Part shown: piece after piece, positions 59,642 through 64,000 of the stretch
Layout of the letters: each line of letters begins with the position of its first letter
How positions within the stretch are numbered: position 1 is the first letter of the stretch
DNA from: Diphasiastrum complanatum
Taxonomy: Eukaryota > Streptophyta > Lycopodiopsida > Lycopodiales > Lycopodiaceae
Direction: 5' to 3'
Length of the DNA: 64,000 nt
Assembly (NCBI GenBank): GCA_029204225.1
Contig: CM055105.1
Coordinates: 18,767,226-18,831,225 of the forward strand
The notes under the pieces: model-generated
What the model saw: the letters and a program-made list of their open reading frames with translations, nothing else
What the model was told of the DNA's origin: nothing
The model's database searches: none
Position numbers and translations under genes: made by a program

Positions 59642-61189
59642 GCTAGAACAACAATGTCCCTTTCATCGACGGAGTGGGGTTATATACGGTCTGCCATGGC
59701 CACTAACTATAGTTGTCATGTGCAAAGGCCTTCGCCTCTCCTAGATTTGTAAAAGGTAAAATCCTTAAAATCTATTCACTTTCTTTACCAAACATGACCT
59801 TGTGCAGTCCATCATCAAGTCTTATGTTGGCCCTATTGACCCCACTAAGCTGCCCCGTTAATTGCATCAAGGGTGTAACAAAGATAAACACAACACAACG
59901 ATGAAAAGCCTCAATCACATTCAAAACATCCCTTCACTATACCATGGCTCCAGTATGAATTTAGGCAGGAAGAATACACCGAAATAACCTCTTTCAATCA
60001 AACAATTTTTCTGAAAATCAATTGAAGGAAGTCGATTTTGCAGTACTTTGTACTCCAATAAGTTGCTATGGCTTCTTCACAAGTTCAGTGATTTATCAAT
60101 TTTAAATCACAAATGGCCATAGTAATCAACAAGGTACTATACCTGAATAAGTTGGACGTTTAACTAAGGTATTGGAAACCAACCAGTTTTTGATATATAA
60201 TGACTAATATCTCCCTTATCAAACACCATGTTAGAAAGGGAATTCCCAAACTAGAATTTTGAGTTATCCATTACCCATACAACTTGTAAGGATTCAAGAT
60301 GGGTTGTGTTATGTGAAAGTGTTCCGTGGAACAAGGAAAAAGGCTTCAAATAAAAATTGACTACGACAATTCAACTAGAATACTAGAGAAACGGGGGGTT
60401 CGGGGGGCGGTAGCCCCCCGGTGGGGGGTTTGGGGGGCAACGCCCCCCAACGGCGGGGTCTGGGGGCTGCCGGTAGACCCCGGCCCCGACGGTAAGGCCT
60501 CTTCATGATTTGGCCTTCCAACTCCTCGAGTGAAAACACACTTTTTGGTGTTTCGCACCCGAAACAGTCGGCAAACTACACAATCATATTCCCCTCGATC
60601 AGAGCTTTCATCTGATACCCATATTGCCTAAAACAATTTCAAAAAAAAAAAAAATCGATTCTACACGATTCTGGGAAAATCCCGAATCGCGAATCGGGAT
60701 CGCGATTCAGAATCGCGCTGCAACTATGGTTTGAGCTGTTATTTATTATTTTTGAGCAGTAGTTGAACGGCATAGAATCTGCCATTTACAAAGAGAAATA
60801 CAAATTTATTGGTGTATTTTTGCTGTATCTTTGTATTTACTTGAGTATGGTAATTTGATTTTTGTGGATGTTACTAATAGTTGAAGTCTTGCATGTTTTG
60901 ATGTTTTATTCAGGACAAAGATGAAAGTAGTGAAAGTCTTGCACGCGGTGCACCAGTCATCTCATTTTCTATTGGAGACACAGCAGAATTTTACTATGGA
61001 AATGATCGAAAAGCTCAAAATTCAAAACATTTGTTCTTAGAATCAGGAGATGTTCTTATTTTTGGTGGATCTGCACGGATGATTTATCATGGGGTAGAAT
61101 CGATACTCCCAGGAACAGCTCCAAGTTGGCTCACCTCAAAAACAAACTTAAGACCAGGGCGATTGAATCTGACCTTTAGGGAACTTTGA
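28941..61189 (+). CDS. TRIP4: TRIP4 (ASC-1)-like / AlkB-like dioxygenase fusion gene, six exons
   Basis: Joined exons 28941-29114, 44170-44835, 52527-52625, 52781-53491, 53825-54187 and 60914-61189 give 762 codons. All introns are GT-AG and phase 0. Residues 1-58 are a TRIP4-type N-terminus, 181-213 a C2HC5 zinc finger, and about 281-313 a charged helix ending IDLLGRK. Residues 314-400 are the TRIP4-like tail (RIKPNPYIAEIPCFVE) and about 533-762 an AlkB domain with His670-x-Asp672, His730 and Arg754/Arg760 (RLNLTFR), the Fe(II) and 2-oxoglutarate ligands. Animal TRIP4 belongs to the ASC-1 complex (transcription, ribosome rescue, alkylation repair) and ends in an ASCH domain, not seen here. 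The AlkB part most resembles plant ALKBH1-type proteins. Oxidative demethylation of nucleic acid is the family reaction; the substrate is unknown. Two adjacent genes is the alternative, but exon 4 carries both parts. Confidence 0.85.
30690..30905 (+). repeat. Dispersed repeat, copy 1 (partner at 41494)
   Basis: Shares with 41494-41680, in the same orientation, blocks such as GTTGCATGGCAC, TGCATGG, GATCAAGCCA, TGGCATGCC, GAGTGGTCA or AGTGGTCA, and GACTCGTATGG. The copies are clearly diverged. They could be LTR fragments of one old family. Confidence 0.65.
31190..31690 (-). pseudogene. Degenerate Ty3/gypsy reverse transcriptase fragment
   Basis: The reverse strand carries, in broken frames, the RT hallmarks DVQNTAYRTRFGHYEFLVM near 31255 and, upstream, remnants of the proline-rich RT start. 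Later RT motifs are not intact. It is an old truncated insertion in intron 1. Confidence 0.65.
31960..32215 (+). pseudogene. Copia integrase C-terminal fragment
   Basis: Reads CYAHIPLETWRKLDNRFVKY, FLGYD and LYNLTSKKVFYS, the conserved stretch between copia integrase and RT. Only about 80 codons remain, without a catalytic domain. Confidence 0.75.
32670..32880 (+). repeat. Three tandem copies of a ~75-bp unit
   Basis: GATTGGAGGCTGTCCA recurs at about 32680, 32760 and 32830, each followed by GC(A/G)CC/CGCCC, TTTCAT and TTTTCCA-type sequence and preceded by CATATTTCAG or CATTTTCAGCA. It lies upstream of the chromovirus gag start and probably belongs to its LTR or leader. Confidence 0.75.
33093..33345 (+). 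pseudogene. Chromovirus gag N-terminal piece
   Basis: Encodes, in two frames, MDTSPISFEPRIPSSTYL then MSDLRTDLRQELRETFTALS and a Ser/Pro-rich stretch, the start of a plant chromovirus gag. It stops at about 33345, where the inverted block begins. Confidence 0.65.
33347..34905 (-). pseudogene. Inverted chromovirus gag-protease block
   Basis: Reverse strand: DFKNKVQLTVYSGSSDG near 34880, gag capsid (GRAATWWRMFRQ, RYVAGLRGTLRYDV), a frame change near 34390, the CCHC knuckle CFNCKSPDHITRDC near 34180, protease with LVDTGSTHSFLSSHITTRI near 33890 and YDLILGADWF near 33680, then the start of RT (FREPTQLPPLRDVNHHI) at about 33365. The knuckle and the catalytic protease Asp are intact. The flanking parts of the same element run in the opposite direction. 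Confidence 0.85.
34915..37162 (+). pseudogene. Chromovirus RT C-terminus, RNase H, integrase and chromodomain
   Basis: Resumes within RT (HHLYAKRSKCSF, EFLGFFVTNGTV) and runs into RNase H (ETDALLRQRQ with a small deletion, YSTHEKELLAII, VFTDHQSLRYL, ADALSRLP). Integrase has its zinc-binding part (HFGFQKSLFRLKEHFYWPSM, CDFCLRNK), first Asp SMDFILGLP, and Glu in DGQSEVINRVLEDYL. At about 36235 a 4-base loss turns TSDRDTKF into a frameshifted THRDTKF, removing the second catalytic Asp. The chromodomain FLVQWDGRPIEEATWEPID lies near 36990-37060. Confidence 0.88.
37620..38050 (-). pseudogene. Chromovirus integrase C-terminal fragment A
   Basis: The reverse strand reads ATGYSPFMLMYSFEPISPIT, VADFLHDMKKMLRIA, SPRDFQVGDWVYLRI, GKQYKLSPRYRGPY and IGSLAYQLDLPEG with stops. 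It is the same family as the copies at 50775 and 57475. The core catalytic part and everything upstream are absent. Confidence 0.8.
38060..40400. other. Intron 1 stretch without recognised coding sequence
   Basis: AT-rich with no supported ORF. A GCCTATATAAGG TATA-like box near 38370 and a 10-bp inverted repeat TTTGAGATAT/ATATCTCAAA at 39969-40007 are present. It could be a solo LTR of a large element, but no second copy was found. Confidence 0.45.
40404..40960 (-). pseudogene. Ty3/gypsy gag fragment
   Basis: A reverse-strand open stretch of about 146 codons with retrotransposon-gag features: FEGKASSWWRELPAKPVTWA, FRKAFV, QEFLDSLAKVSLFD and QWQFISGLPADYQNKCKRNI. It ends before any zinc knuckle. 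It may belong with integrase fragment A at 37620, with the middle lost. Confidence 0.82.
41130..41148 (+). promoter_or_regulatory. Possible orphan primer-binding site, tRNA-iMet
   Basis: TTGGTATCAGAGCCACAAC is a match to the complement of initiator tRNA-Met, as used by many LTR elements. It is in plus orientation with no intact LTR next to it, so it marks a relic. Confidence 0.55.
41494..41680 (+). repeat. Dispersed repeat, copy 2 (partner at 30690)
   Basis: Diverged direct copy of 30690-30905 in the same intron, 10.8 kb away. Confidence 0.65.
41872..41913. repeat. 42-bp palindrome
   Basis: A self-complementary sequence centred on ACCGCGGT at 41892/41893, with only one mismatched pair over 21 bp per arm. 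It marks the left edge of the fold-back repeat that follows. Confidence 0.9.
42015..42585. mobile_element. Fold-back repeat with ~65-bp inverted arms and a G/C-rich core
   Basis: The left arm (about 42015-42081: TTAGTGGGCAATATGGGTAT ... GCATTTATG.AGGTTGCC) is the inverted complement of the right arm (about 42517-42585) with few mismatches. The interior holds a G-run module at 42283-42420 (GGGGGGCGGCCCCCCG-type units). A related copy lies at 60385-60720. It is probably a non-autonomous DNA element; no ORF or clear target duplication was found. Confidence 0.72.
42696..42747. repeat. (AT)n microsatellite
   Basis: About 25 AT units beside the GAATCGCG-rich end of the fold-back region. Confidence 0.95.
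44170..44835 (+). CDS. TRIP4: Exon 2: TRIP4 C2HC5 zinc-finger region
   Basis: Acceptor CCTGCAG/AGCATT, donor GATAAG/GTTTTT; 222 codons in phase 0. It starts SIFGHERSKDVVAEYLQRRG, continuing the N-terminal domain of exon 1. After a Lys-rich linker comes the C2HC5 finger with Cys181, Cys183, His188, then Cys pairs ending CNFCGTLV (residues 181-213). It ends in YFETEGNSWISDK, the conserved segment just before the charged helix. The finger is complete. In animal TRIP4 it mediates contacts within the ASC-1 complex and with transcription factors. Confidence 0.92.
47616..47740 (-). repeat. LTR copy (low side) of minus-strand copia relic
   Basis: Starts TGTTAG and shares with 50645-50771 the stretches TTACCAAG.TAAG, GCCATACACAT and GGAAGAGAACACAAACAA. 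The upper end is uncertain. Confidence 0.65.
49445..49562. repeat. Two tandem copies of a 59-bp unit
   Basis: CCTGATTGCAAA.AACTCCTA begins at 49445 and again at 49504. The copies differ at a handful of positions. Confidence 0.92.
50180..50630 (-). pseudogene. Copia integrase/RT-linker fragment, minus strand
   Basis: Reverse strand in broken frames: MTSHELWWGRKPNLTHV, YAAYAHNLDKLQKKLDEKVK, GYLIGYDNHSSYYKIYMPET and VKIVRDVKFDETRTM. This is the conserved region after the copia integrase core. It lies just inside the high-side LTR and a primer-site relic (ATGATATCAGAGCA on the reverse strand, 50632-50646). Confidence 0.75.
50645..50771 (-). repeat. LTR copy (high side) with a perfect terminal hairpin
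   Basis: Starts TGTTAGGAATCTTATCTTGG. AGGAATCTTATCTTGGTAA pairs perfectly with TTACCAAGATAAGATTCCT across a 14-base loop. The copy is cut off at about 50771 by the chromovirus fragment. Confidence 0.72.
50775..52065 (+). pseudogene. Chromovirus RNase H-integrase fragment B
   Basis: Plus-strand, heavily broken copy of the family seen at 57475-59265: LIGPQLRNTTKNKELFIVIH, WRHYLYGS, QNDSIWVVVDKLTKLAMFIP, DGQIERTNQTMEDMLRT and FATSYSSFMLMYGFQPRYPV. It ends within the integrase C-terminus (VAYFLHDML) near 52040. Confidence 0.85.
52527..52625 (+). CDS. TRIP4: Exon 3: charged helix after the zinc finger
   Basis: 33 codons, EKHLLEKKREEVEQAELERR then HVIVTIDLLGRK. The segment matches the TRIP4 helix followed by the (F/I)D.(V/L)GRK strand. 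The acceptor (ATGCAG/GAAAAG) was chosen over an upstream TTGTAG because it joins WISDK directly to EKHLLEKK as in the family. The donor is AAG/GTACAG. Confidence 0.85.
52781..53491 (+). CDS. Exon 4: fusion exon joining the TRIP4 tail to the AlkB domain start
   Basis: 237 codons in one uninterrupted frame (residues 314-550). The first part (VVMADNGSSKEAGGG, then RIKPNPYIAEIPCFVE near 350) continues TRIP4, where a PNP....P.FV motif follows GRK. The middle 150 residues are hydrophilic and unlike any domain I know. The end (MLHPGLVLLKNWLSMDEQ, 533-550) is the start of an AlkB domain of plant ALKBH1 type. Because both parts share one exon with no splice site needed between them, this exon is the main evidence for a real fusion. 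Confidence 0.85.
53825..54187 (+). CDS. Exon 5: AlkB domain, central part
   Basis: 121 codons, INIIKECQQFGKGVGGFYKP, then LWMMCLGKHWEP, PIPLAFVSLVEKALLVAQS and MRPDVCIVNFYERSGKLGMH. It matches the AlkB nucleotide-recognition and N-terminal jelly-roll region. The codon for the first iron ligand, His670, is at 54182-54184, two codons before the donor CAG/GTGATA. Confidence 0.92.
54207..54316. repeat. Two tandem copies of a 55-bp unit
   Basis: CTTGATTG.CTAATCT-type units start at 54207 and 54262, both containing TTTCTTTGGAG.ATAGTT and ATTCCAGAA or GTTCCAGAA. They lie 20 bp inside intron 5. Confidence 0.9.
55255..55670 (-). pseudogene. Gypsy RNase H relic
   Basis: The reverse strand reads MDPNAPCPLEMEASSTVAGA followed by LSQDGRLV, then IKHKLGSNNDMADVLS. 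This is the RNase H start and its ADALSR-type end with the middle lost and stops throughout. Confidence 0.65.
56166..56243. repeat. (CT)n microsatellite
   Basis: About 39 CT units. Confidence 0.97.
56748..56785. repeat. Perfect 16-bp inverted repeat with 6-base loop
   Basis: ACTGGACATGTTCCAC at 56748-56763, loop TAACAG, then its exact complement at 56770-56785. No T-run follows, so it is not a terminator-like signal. It may be the end of a small fold-back element or a protein-binding palindrome. Confidence 0.93.
56950..57446 (-). repeat. 3' LTR of chromovirus C (approximate)
   Basis: On the reverse strand a polypurine tract TTTAAGGAGGGAAGAA precedes TGTTATGTCCATGACC at 57446, the LTR start, directly after the integrase-chromodomain ORF. 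A TATATAAGGGG TATA box lies near 57138. The far end is estimated. Confidence 0.6.
57475..59265 (-). pseudogene. Chromovirus C: RNase H, integrase and chromodomain remnant
   Basis: Reverse strand, 5'-truncated. RNase H (RTDTSDVAVGVVLLQMDRPL, YTDHQPL, VADALSR) has a frameshift near 59000. Integrase has the zinc site (HDIPYAGHPGIH ... CKPCQSAK), SMDFVVGLPKTQ (Asp), a frameshift near 58250, IVSDRDCHFWS (Asp) and DGQTERTNQTMED (Glu), so the DDE residues survive. The C-terminus runs DWVYLRIPKDFKTL to a chromodomain-like end ECLIRWKAHTEDDDSWERVD. RT, protease and gag are missing. It is the best-preserved of three copies of one family in this gene's introns. Confidence 0.9.
59568..59637. repeat. (CT)n microsatellite
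   Basis: About 35 CT units preceded by (CTT)n-like sequence. Confidence 0.97.
60385..60720 (+). repeat. G-rich dispersed repeat, copy 2 (partner of 42283-42800)
   Basis: Shares with the intron 1 copy the GGGGGGCGGTAGCCC-type hairpin units (60391-60500), the following ATGATTTGGCCTTCC and AACACACTTTTTGGTGTTT, then CTGATACCCATATTGCC and a GAATCGCG-rich end. The left inverted arm seen at 42015 is absent here. Confidence 0.82.
60914..61189 (+). CDS. Exon 6: AlkB catalytic C-terminus
   Basis: 91 codons plus TGA. It starts with Asp672, the second iron ligand of the H-x-D motif, then DKDESSESLARGAPVISFSI, LFLESGDVLIFGGSARMIYH (third ligand His730) and LRPGRLNLTFREL (Arg754 and Arg760 for 2-oxoglutarate binding). 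The order and spacing fit a complete AlkB fold. The protein ends two residues after the last Arg, typical of the family. Confidence 0.93.
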   Translation, partial: DKDESSESLARGAPVISFSIGDTAEFYYGNDRKAQNSKHLFLESGDVLIFGGSARMIYHGVESILPGTAPSWLTSKTNLRPGRLNLTFREL

Positions 61190-61390
61190 TGTCGGGCATA
61201 GGATTGGAAATGTCCACAATGTCTCAACTCAAATTCCTCATTTTGCTTCTGCACAAATCTTTTTGCCAGTTGTGCAATAATTTCTTTTTGAGCGAGCAGC
61301 AAACTTTAGCAAAGAGAAATCATGTAACATGAAATCGCAACATAGATAGTAAATATCATTGGTATCTGATTTGAAGTCCTTAATTCAGGA

Positions 61391-61481
61391 GCAATCATAT
61401 TGCTAACATTTCACAAGAAAGGTGAATTGGTTGTTGATGGAAAAGATGTTCTACATTTCAAGCTGGTTGCTAATCAAAGGT
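61391..61481 (+). other. Candidate exon of an unidentified gene
   Basis: Bounded by an acceptor-like TTAATTCAG and a donor-like AAAG/GTAAAAG. One frame is open: AIILLTFHKKGELVVDGKDV followed by LHFKLVANQ. No family recognised. It may belong with 62597, though the phases do not join directly. It could equally be chance. Confidence 0.3.
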
Positions 61482-62596
61482 AAAAGTAGTAAAGCACATA
61501 TTTATACGCTTTAGCCTGTGCACGTGTGACAAGTACCAGCTCATACATTTGAGGCTGGAGAACTTCTATATAGTACTTTGTTGTGGTGAAATATGATCCT
61601 AACATGCTACTCGTTCTACTCTTTAATCATTTTTGGTGTCATGGTGAAATATGACCTGATATCGTAACATGCTACTCTTTCTACTCATTTATCATTTTTG
61701 GAGAGAATATTATGTCCCCAAAAAGACCACCAGAGGAATGGCCTTCAGGTCGGTGCCCATGCTTGCTACTTTTAAGGGTAGAGCCCTTAAGTTAGGTAGA
61801 CTCTTGGCATGTGAATGCATTAGAAATGATCATTCTTGGAGCACCACTTCTGAGAGGATTGTGGACCTGGGTGCATGTGTTTATTGCATGGCATTTAGCA
61901 TTAGAGGTAGTTGAGGTCTATAGCACCCAGTGAGCTCTTGGATGGAGAGCTTATGGATGGGTGGTGAGTCTGCTAGCAATTTTTTTGTTGACTATTGAGT
62001 CAGATCTAGAAGGTTGGTTTGTCGGGATGGCATGAAGGTGCAAAGAAGATTGTAAAATAGGTGGGTATCTCATGCTTACTTGCCAGTTGTCTCCAATGCT
62101 TTCGAGTGTTGGCTGGTGATTGGGTTAATACACAGAAAAGATTAAATGTTTGCTGGTGATTGCATGTTGTTATGTATGCAAGAAAAGTTGCATGCATGCA
62201 AGGTAAACCTTGTTCCAGCATAGCCAACCGACTCATGCATTCATTGCTTAGTAGAAATGATAGTGTGAATTGTTACAATGTTTGCAAGCTGTTTTGAATT
62301 GAATTTTGCACATCCAAAGCCTGGGCTGAGATTGGTCCATCATGGCTCAAGTTCCTATCACAGTTACAGCATATCTTGACTCAAATTTTCAACTCCTGAA
62401 AGTTGCTCACCTTTACAATATAAGTATGCTTACTGTGATTCTTCTTTGGATGATCATTCTCGGGCTGTGGCTGGCCCTCAGTTGTCAAGTATAAGTTTGG
62501 TAGCTGGGATTGAGGGCCTTATGGCTTGTTTTATTAAGATGCCCTAAATGTTCTAATTGGCTGCATTTTATGAGAAGATCTTTTTCTGTTTTCTAG

Positions 62597-62722
62597 GTGT
62601 GTTTGACACTGCTGGGGTCACATCTATGTGGCAATTAGAAGTATCAGAATCAGGAATAATCTATAGGGTAGAATCACTCGAACCTTCTGAAATATATGCC
62701 TGTTTACTTGAGGTTCTGTTAA
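62597..62722 (+). other. Second candidate exon of an unidentified gene
   Basis: After the acceptor-like TTTTCTAG the open frame reads VFDTAGVTSMWQLEVSESGI and IYRVESLEPSEIYACLLEV, compositionally protein-like. The donor is unclear. Joining it to 61391-61481 breaks the frame, so an exon would be missing between them, or one is false. Confidence 0.3.
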
Positions 62723-64000
62723 TGATATTCATGCACAGGCTGATATGACTAGGGCACTGAAGTGTTATATGCTGTGTCTGATCAATTTTGCATGAAGATC
62801 AGCTTCTATCCATCTCCTCCTTGAGTTAGCTTGGAAATGCTGATCTATTGCCTGCTATAGTGAGCTGCATATTGATCAATAGGCTACCAAAAATGACTTG
62901 GATACAAAGATTTTACTATCTGCCTGAGTGTAAAGCCAGCATGTCTCACCTCTAAAGCTAGGTGACTTTCGCTTGAGATTTGTTGAAACTATGAGGTTTT
63001 TCAATTATCTACATGTGTAAATCCTTGTGCAAGCAAAAATATGGCAGACTATTGTTGGCCTTTCCATGAATGTAGTGTGTGTGTCTGTAGCATACCCCAA
63101 CAAAATTAAAAGAATACGTATTTTTTTACAAAGAAAAAAAAAACCTGCTTTGAGAAGTTCCTTCTTCTTTTTCATAGTTGCTTTGATGCTAATGTATTTC
63201 AGTTGTTGGTCCAATTTCTTGCCCCTATCTTAGTCTCTAAGTATGAGAGCAGCAGGAAACTCCATTTTTTTAGGTTTAATACATAGCCTTTTCAACATGT
63301 GGCCTTAGGTGCTCTTGAAGACACATTTTAAGCCTCAGATGTAGAGACACTAATAGAACTTTGATATTGTTATACATATACAAATACCTATCAGCCACAA
63401 CATTTACTTGTGAACAATGTTTCACTAAATCAAGATTCTTTCCTAAAAGAATAGCAATTCCCTTTTGAAAAGTTTTGATCTATCTCAAACATTAGAGAAT
63501 CAAAACCATTGGCTTATGGACTCGGTTAGTCACAAGTGGGGTATTTCCACCCTACCATGTTGTTGTTCTACCCTATTTAACTCTAGTGGAAAATGGATCA
63601 AGGTCATATTTAAGTTTGAATATCGGTTATAGTGTTAACGGGACCGTGGTTATATGGAGTTCAAATCATGTCTATATTTATGTTTGGATTATGGTTACCT
63701 GAGGACCTTTCTTATGGATTTCTTCCTGGATGGGGTCTCGGCTGTAAACTTGAAGTTATGCTTTGATTGTCAACAAATATTTCACGTATTGAACAAGCTA
63801 AGTGCAAAAAATGTTGCAAGTTGCTTGGGAACTATAAGAATATTTTTGGATGGCATGCATATTCACCTCATATTTTAACTTTGGAAAGAAGAACACTGAA
63901 CACTTCTATAAGGTTCTAATAAAGGTTAGATAAACCAACAAAGGTGAAGTCGTTTATAGGGTTCACATAGTTATGCTATATTTGCTTCTTCCCTCGTTGG

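Larger units (their letters stand above)
54188..60913 (+). other. Intron 5, 6.7 kb
   Basis: GTGATA to TATTCAG. It contains a 55-bp tandem duplication next to the donor, a gypsy RNase H relic, a (CT)n tract, a chromovirus RNase H-integrase with its 3' LTR, another (CT)n tract and a G-rich dispersed repeat. I see nothing recognisable in 54320-55250 or 59640-60380. Confidence 0.8.
61190..64000. other. 3' flank, mostly unassigned
   Basis: Holds the 3' UTR (no canonical AATAAA seen near the stop) and downstream DNA. Apart from two candidate exons at 61391 and 62597, no coding or repeat feature could be supported. Confidence 0.5.

Overview
This is nuclear DNA from a flowering plant. The evidence is plant-type Ty1/copia and Ty3/gypsy LTR retrotransposons with tRNA-iMet and tRNA-Asp primer sites, a plant-like restriction-like-endonuclease LINE, long (CT)n tracts, and one split gene with plant homologues of TRIP4 (ASC-1) and AlkB. 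I cannot place the species. Nothing bacterial, organellar or viral (beyond retroelements) was seen.

Layout. Bases 1-3.65 kb hold two different broken copia fragments separated by a (CT)n-bearing block. From 3.7 to 11.4 kb lies a decayed minus-strand copia element, split by a much younger 5.3 kb LTR element (5056-10353). That element has intact LTRs, a 5-bp target duplication and an internal region with no recognisable pol genes. From 11.4 to 13.4 kb there is mostly unassigned AT-rich DNA. From 13.4 to 28.0 kb is a three-level nest: a minus-strand LINE with a C-terminal restriction-like endonuclease is split by a Ty3/gypsy element (5' LTR 13604-14410, gag-pol, and an extra coiled-coil ORF). 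The extra ORF is itself split by an 86-bp tRNA-derived SINE with a 17-bp target duplication. The gypsy element has lost its 3' LTR.

From 28.94 to 61.19 kb lies the only apparently functional gene: six exons, 762 codons, all introns GT-AG and phase 0, about 93 percent intron. It reads as a fusion of a TRIP4-type protein (C2HC5 zinc finger) with a complete AlkB-type 2-oxoglutarate/Fe(II) dioxygenase. Its three large introns (15.1, 7.7 and 6.7 kb) are filled with truncated gypsy and copia pieces, a chromovirus whose gag-protease block is inverted, fold-back and G-rich dispersed repeats, and microsatellites. Downstream (61.2-64 kb) there are one or two candidate exons of an unidentified gene.

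The most interesting object is the TRIP4-AlkB fusion. In animals TRIP4 is a subunit of the ASC-1 complex, and that complex works with the separate dioxygenase ALKBH3 in alkylation repair. Here a TRIP4-like and an AlkB-like protein appear joined in one chain, with the join inside a single exon. Whether this fusion has already been described in plants cannot be decided from the sequence.
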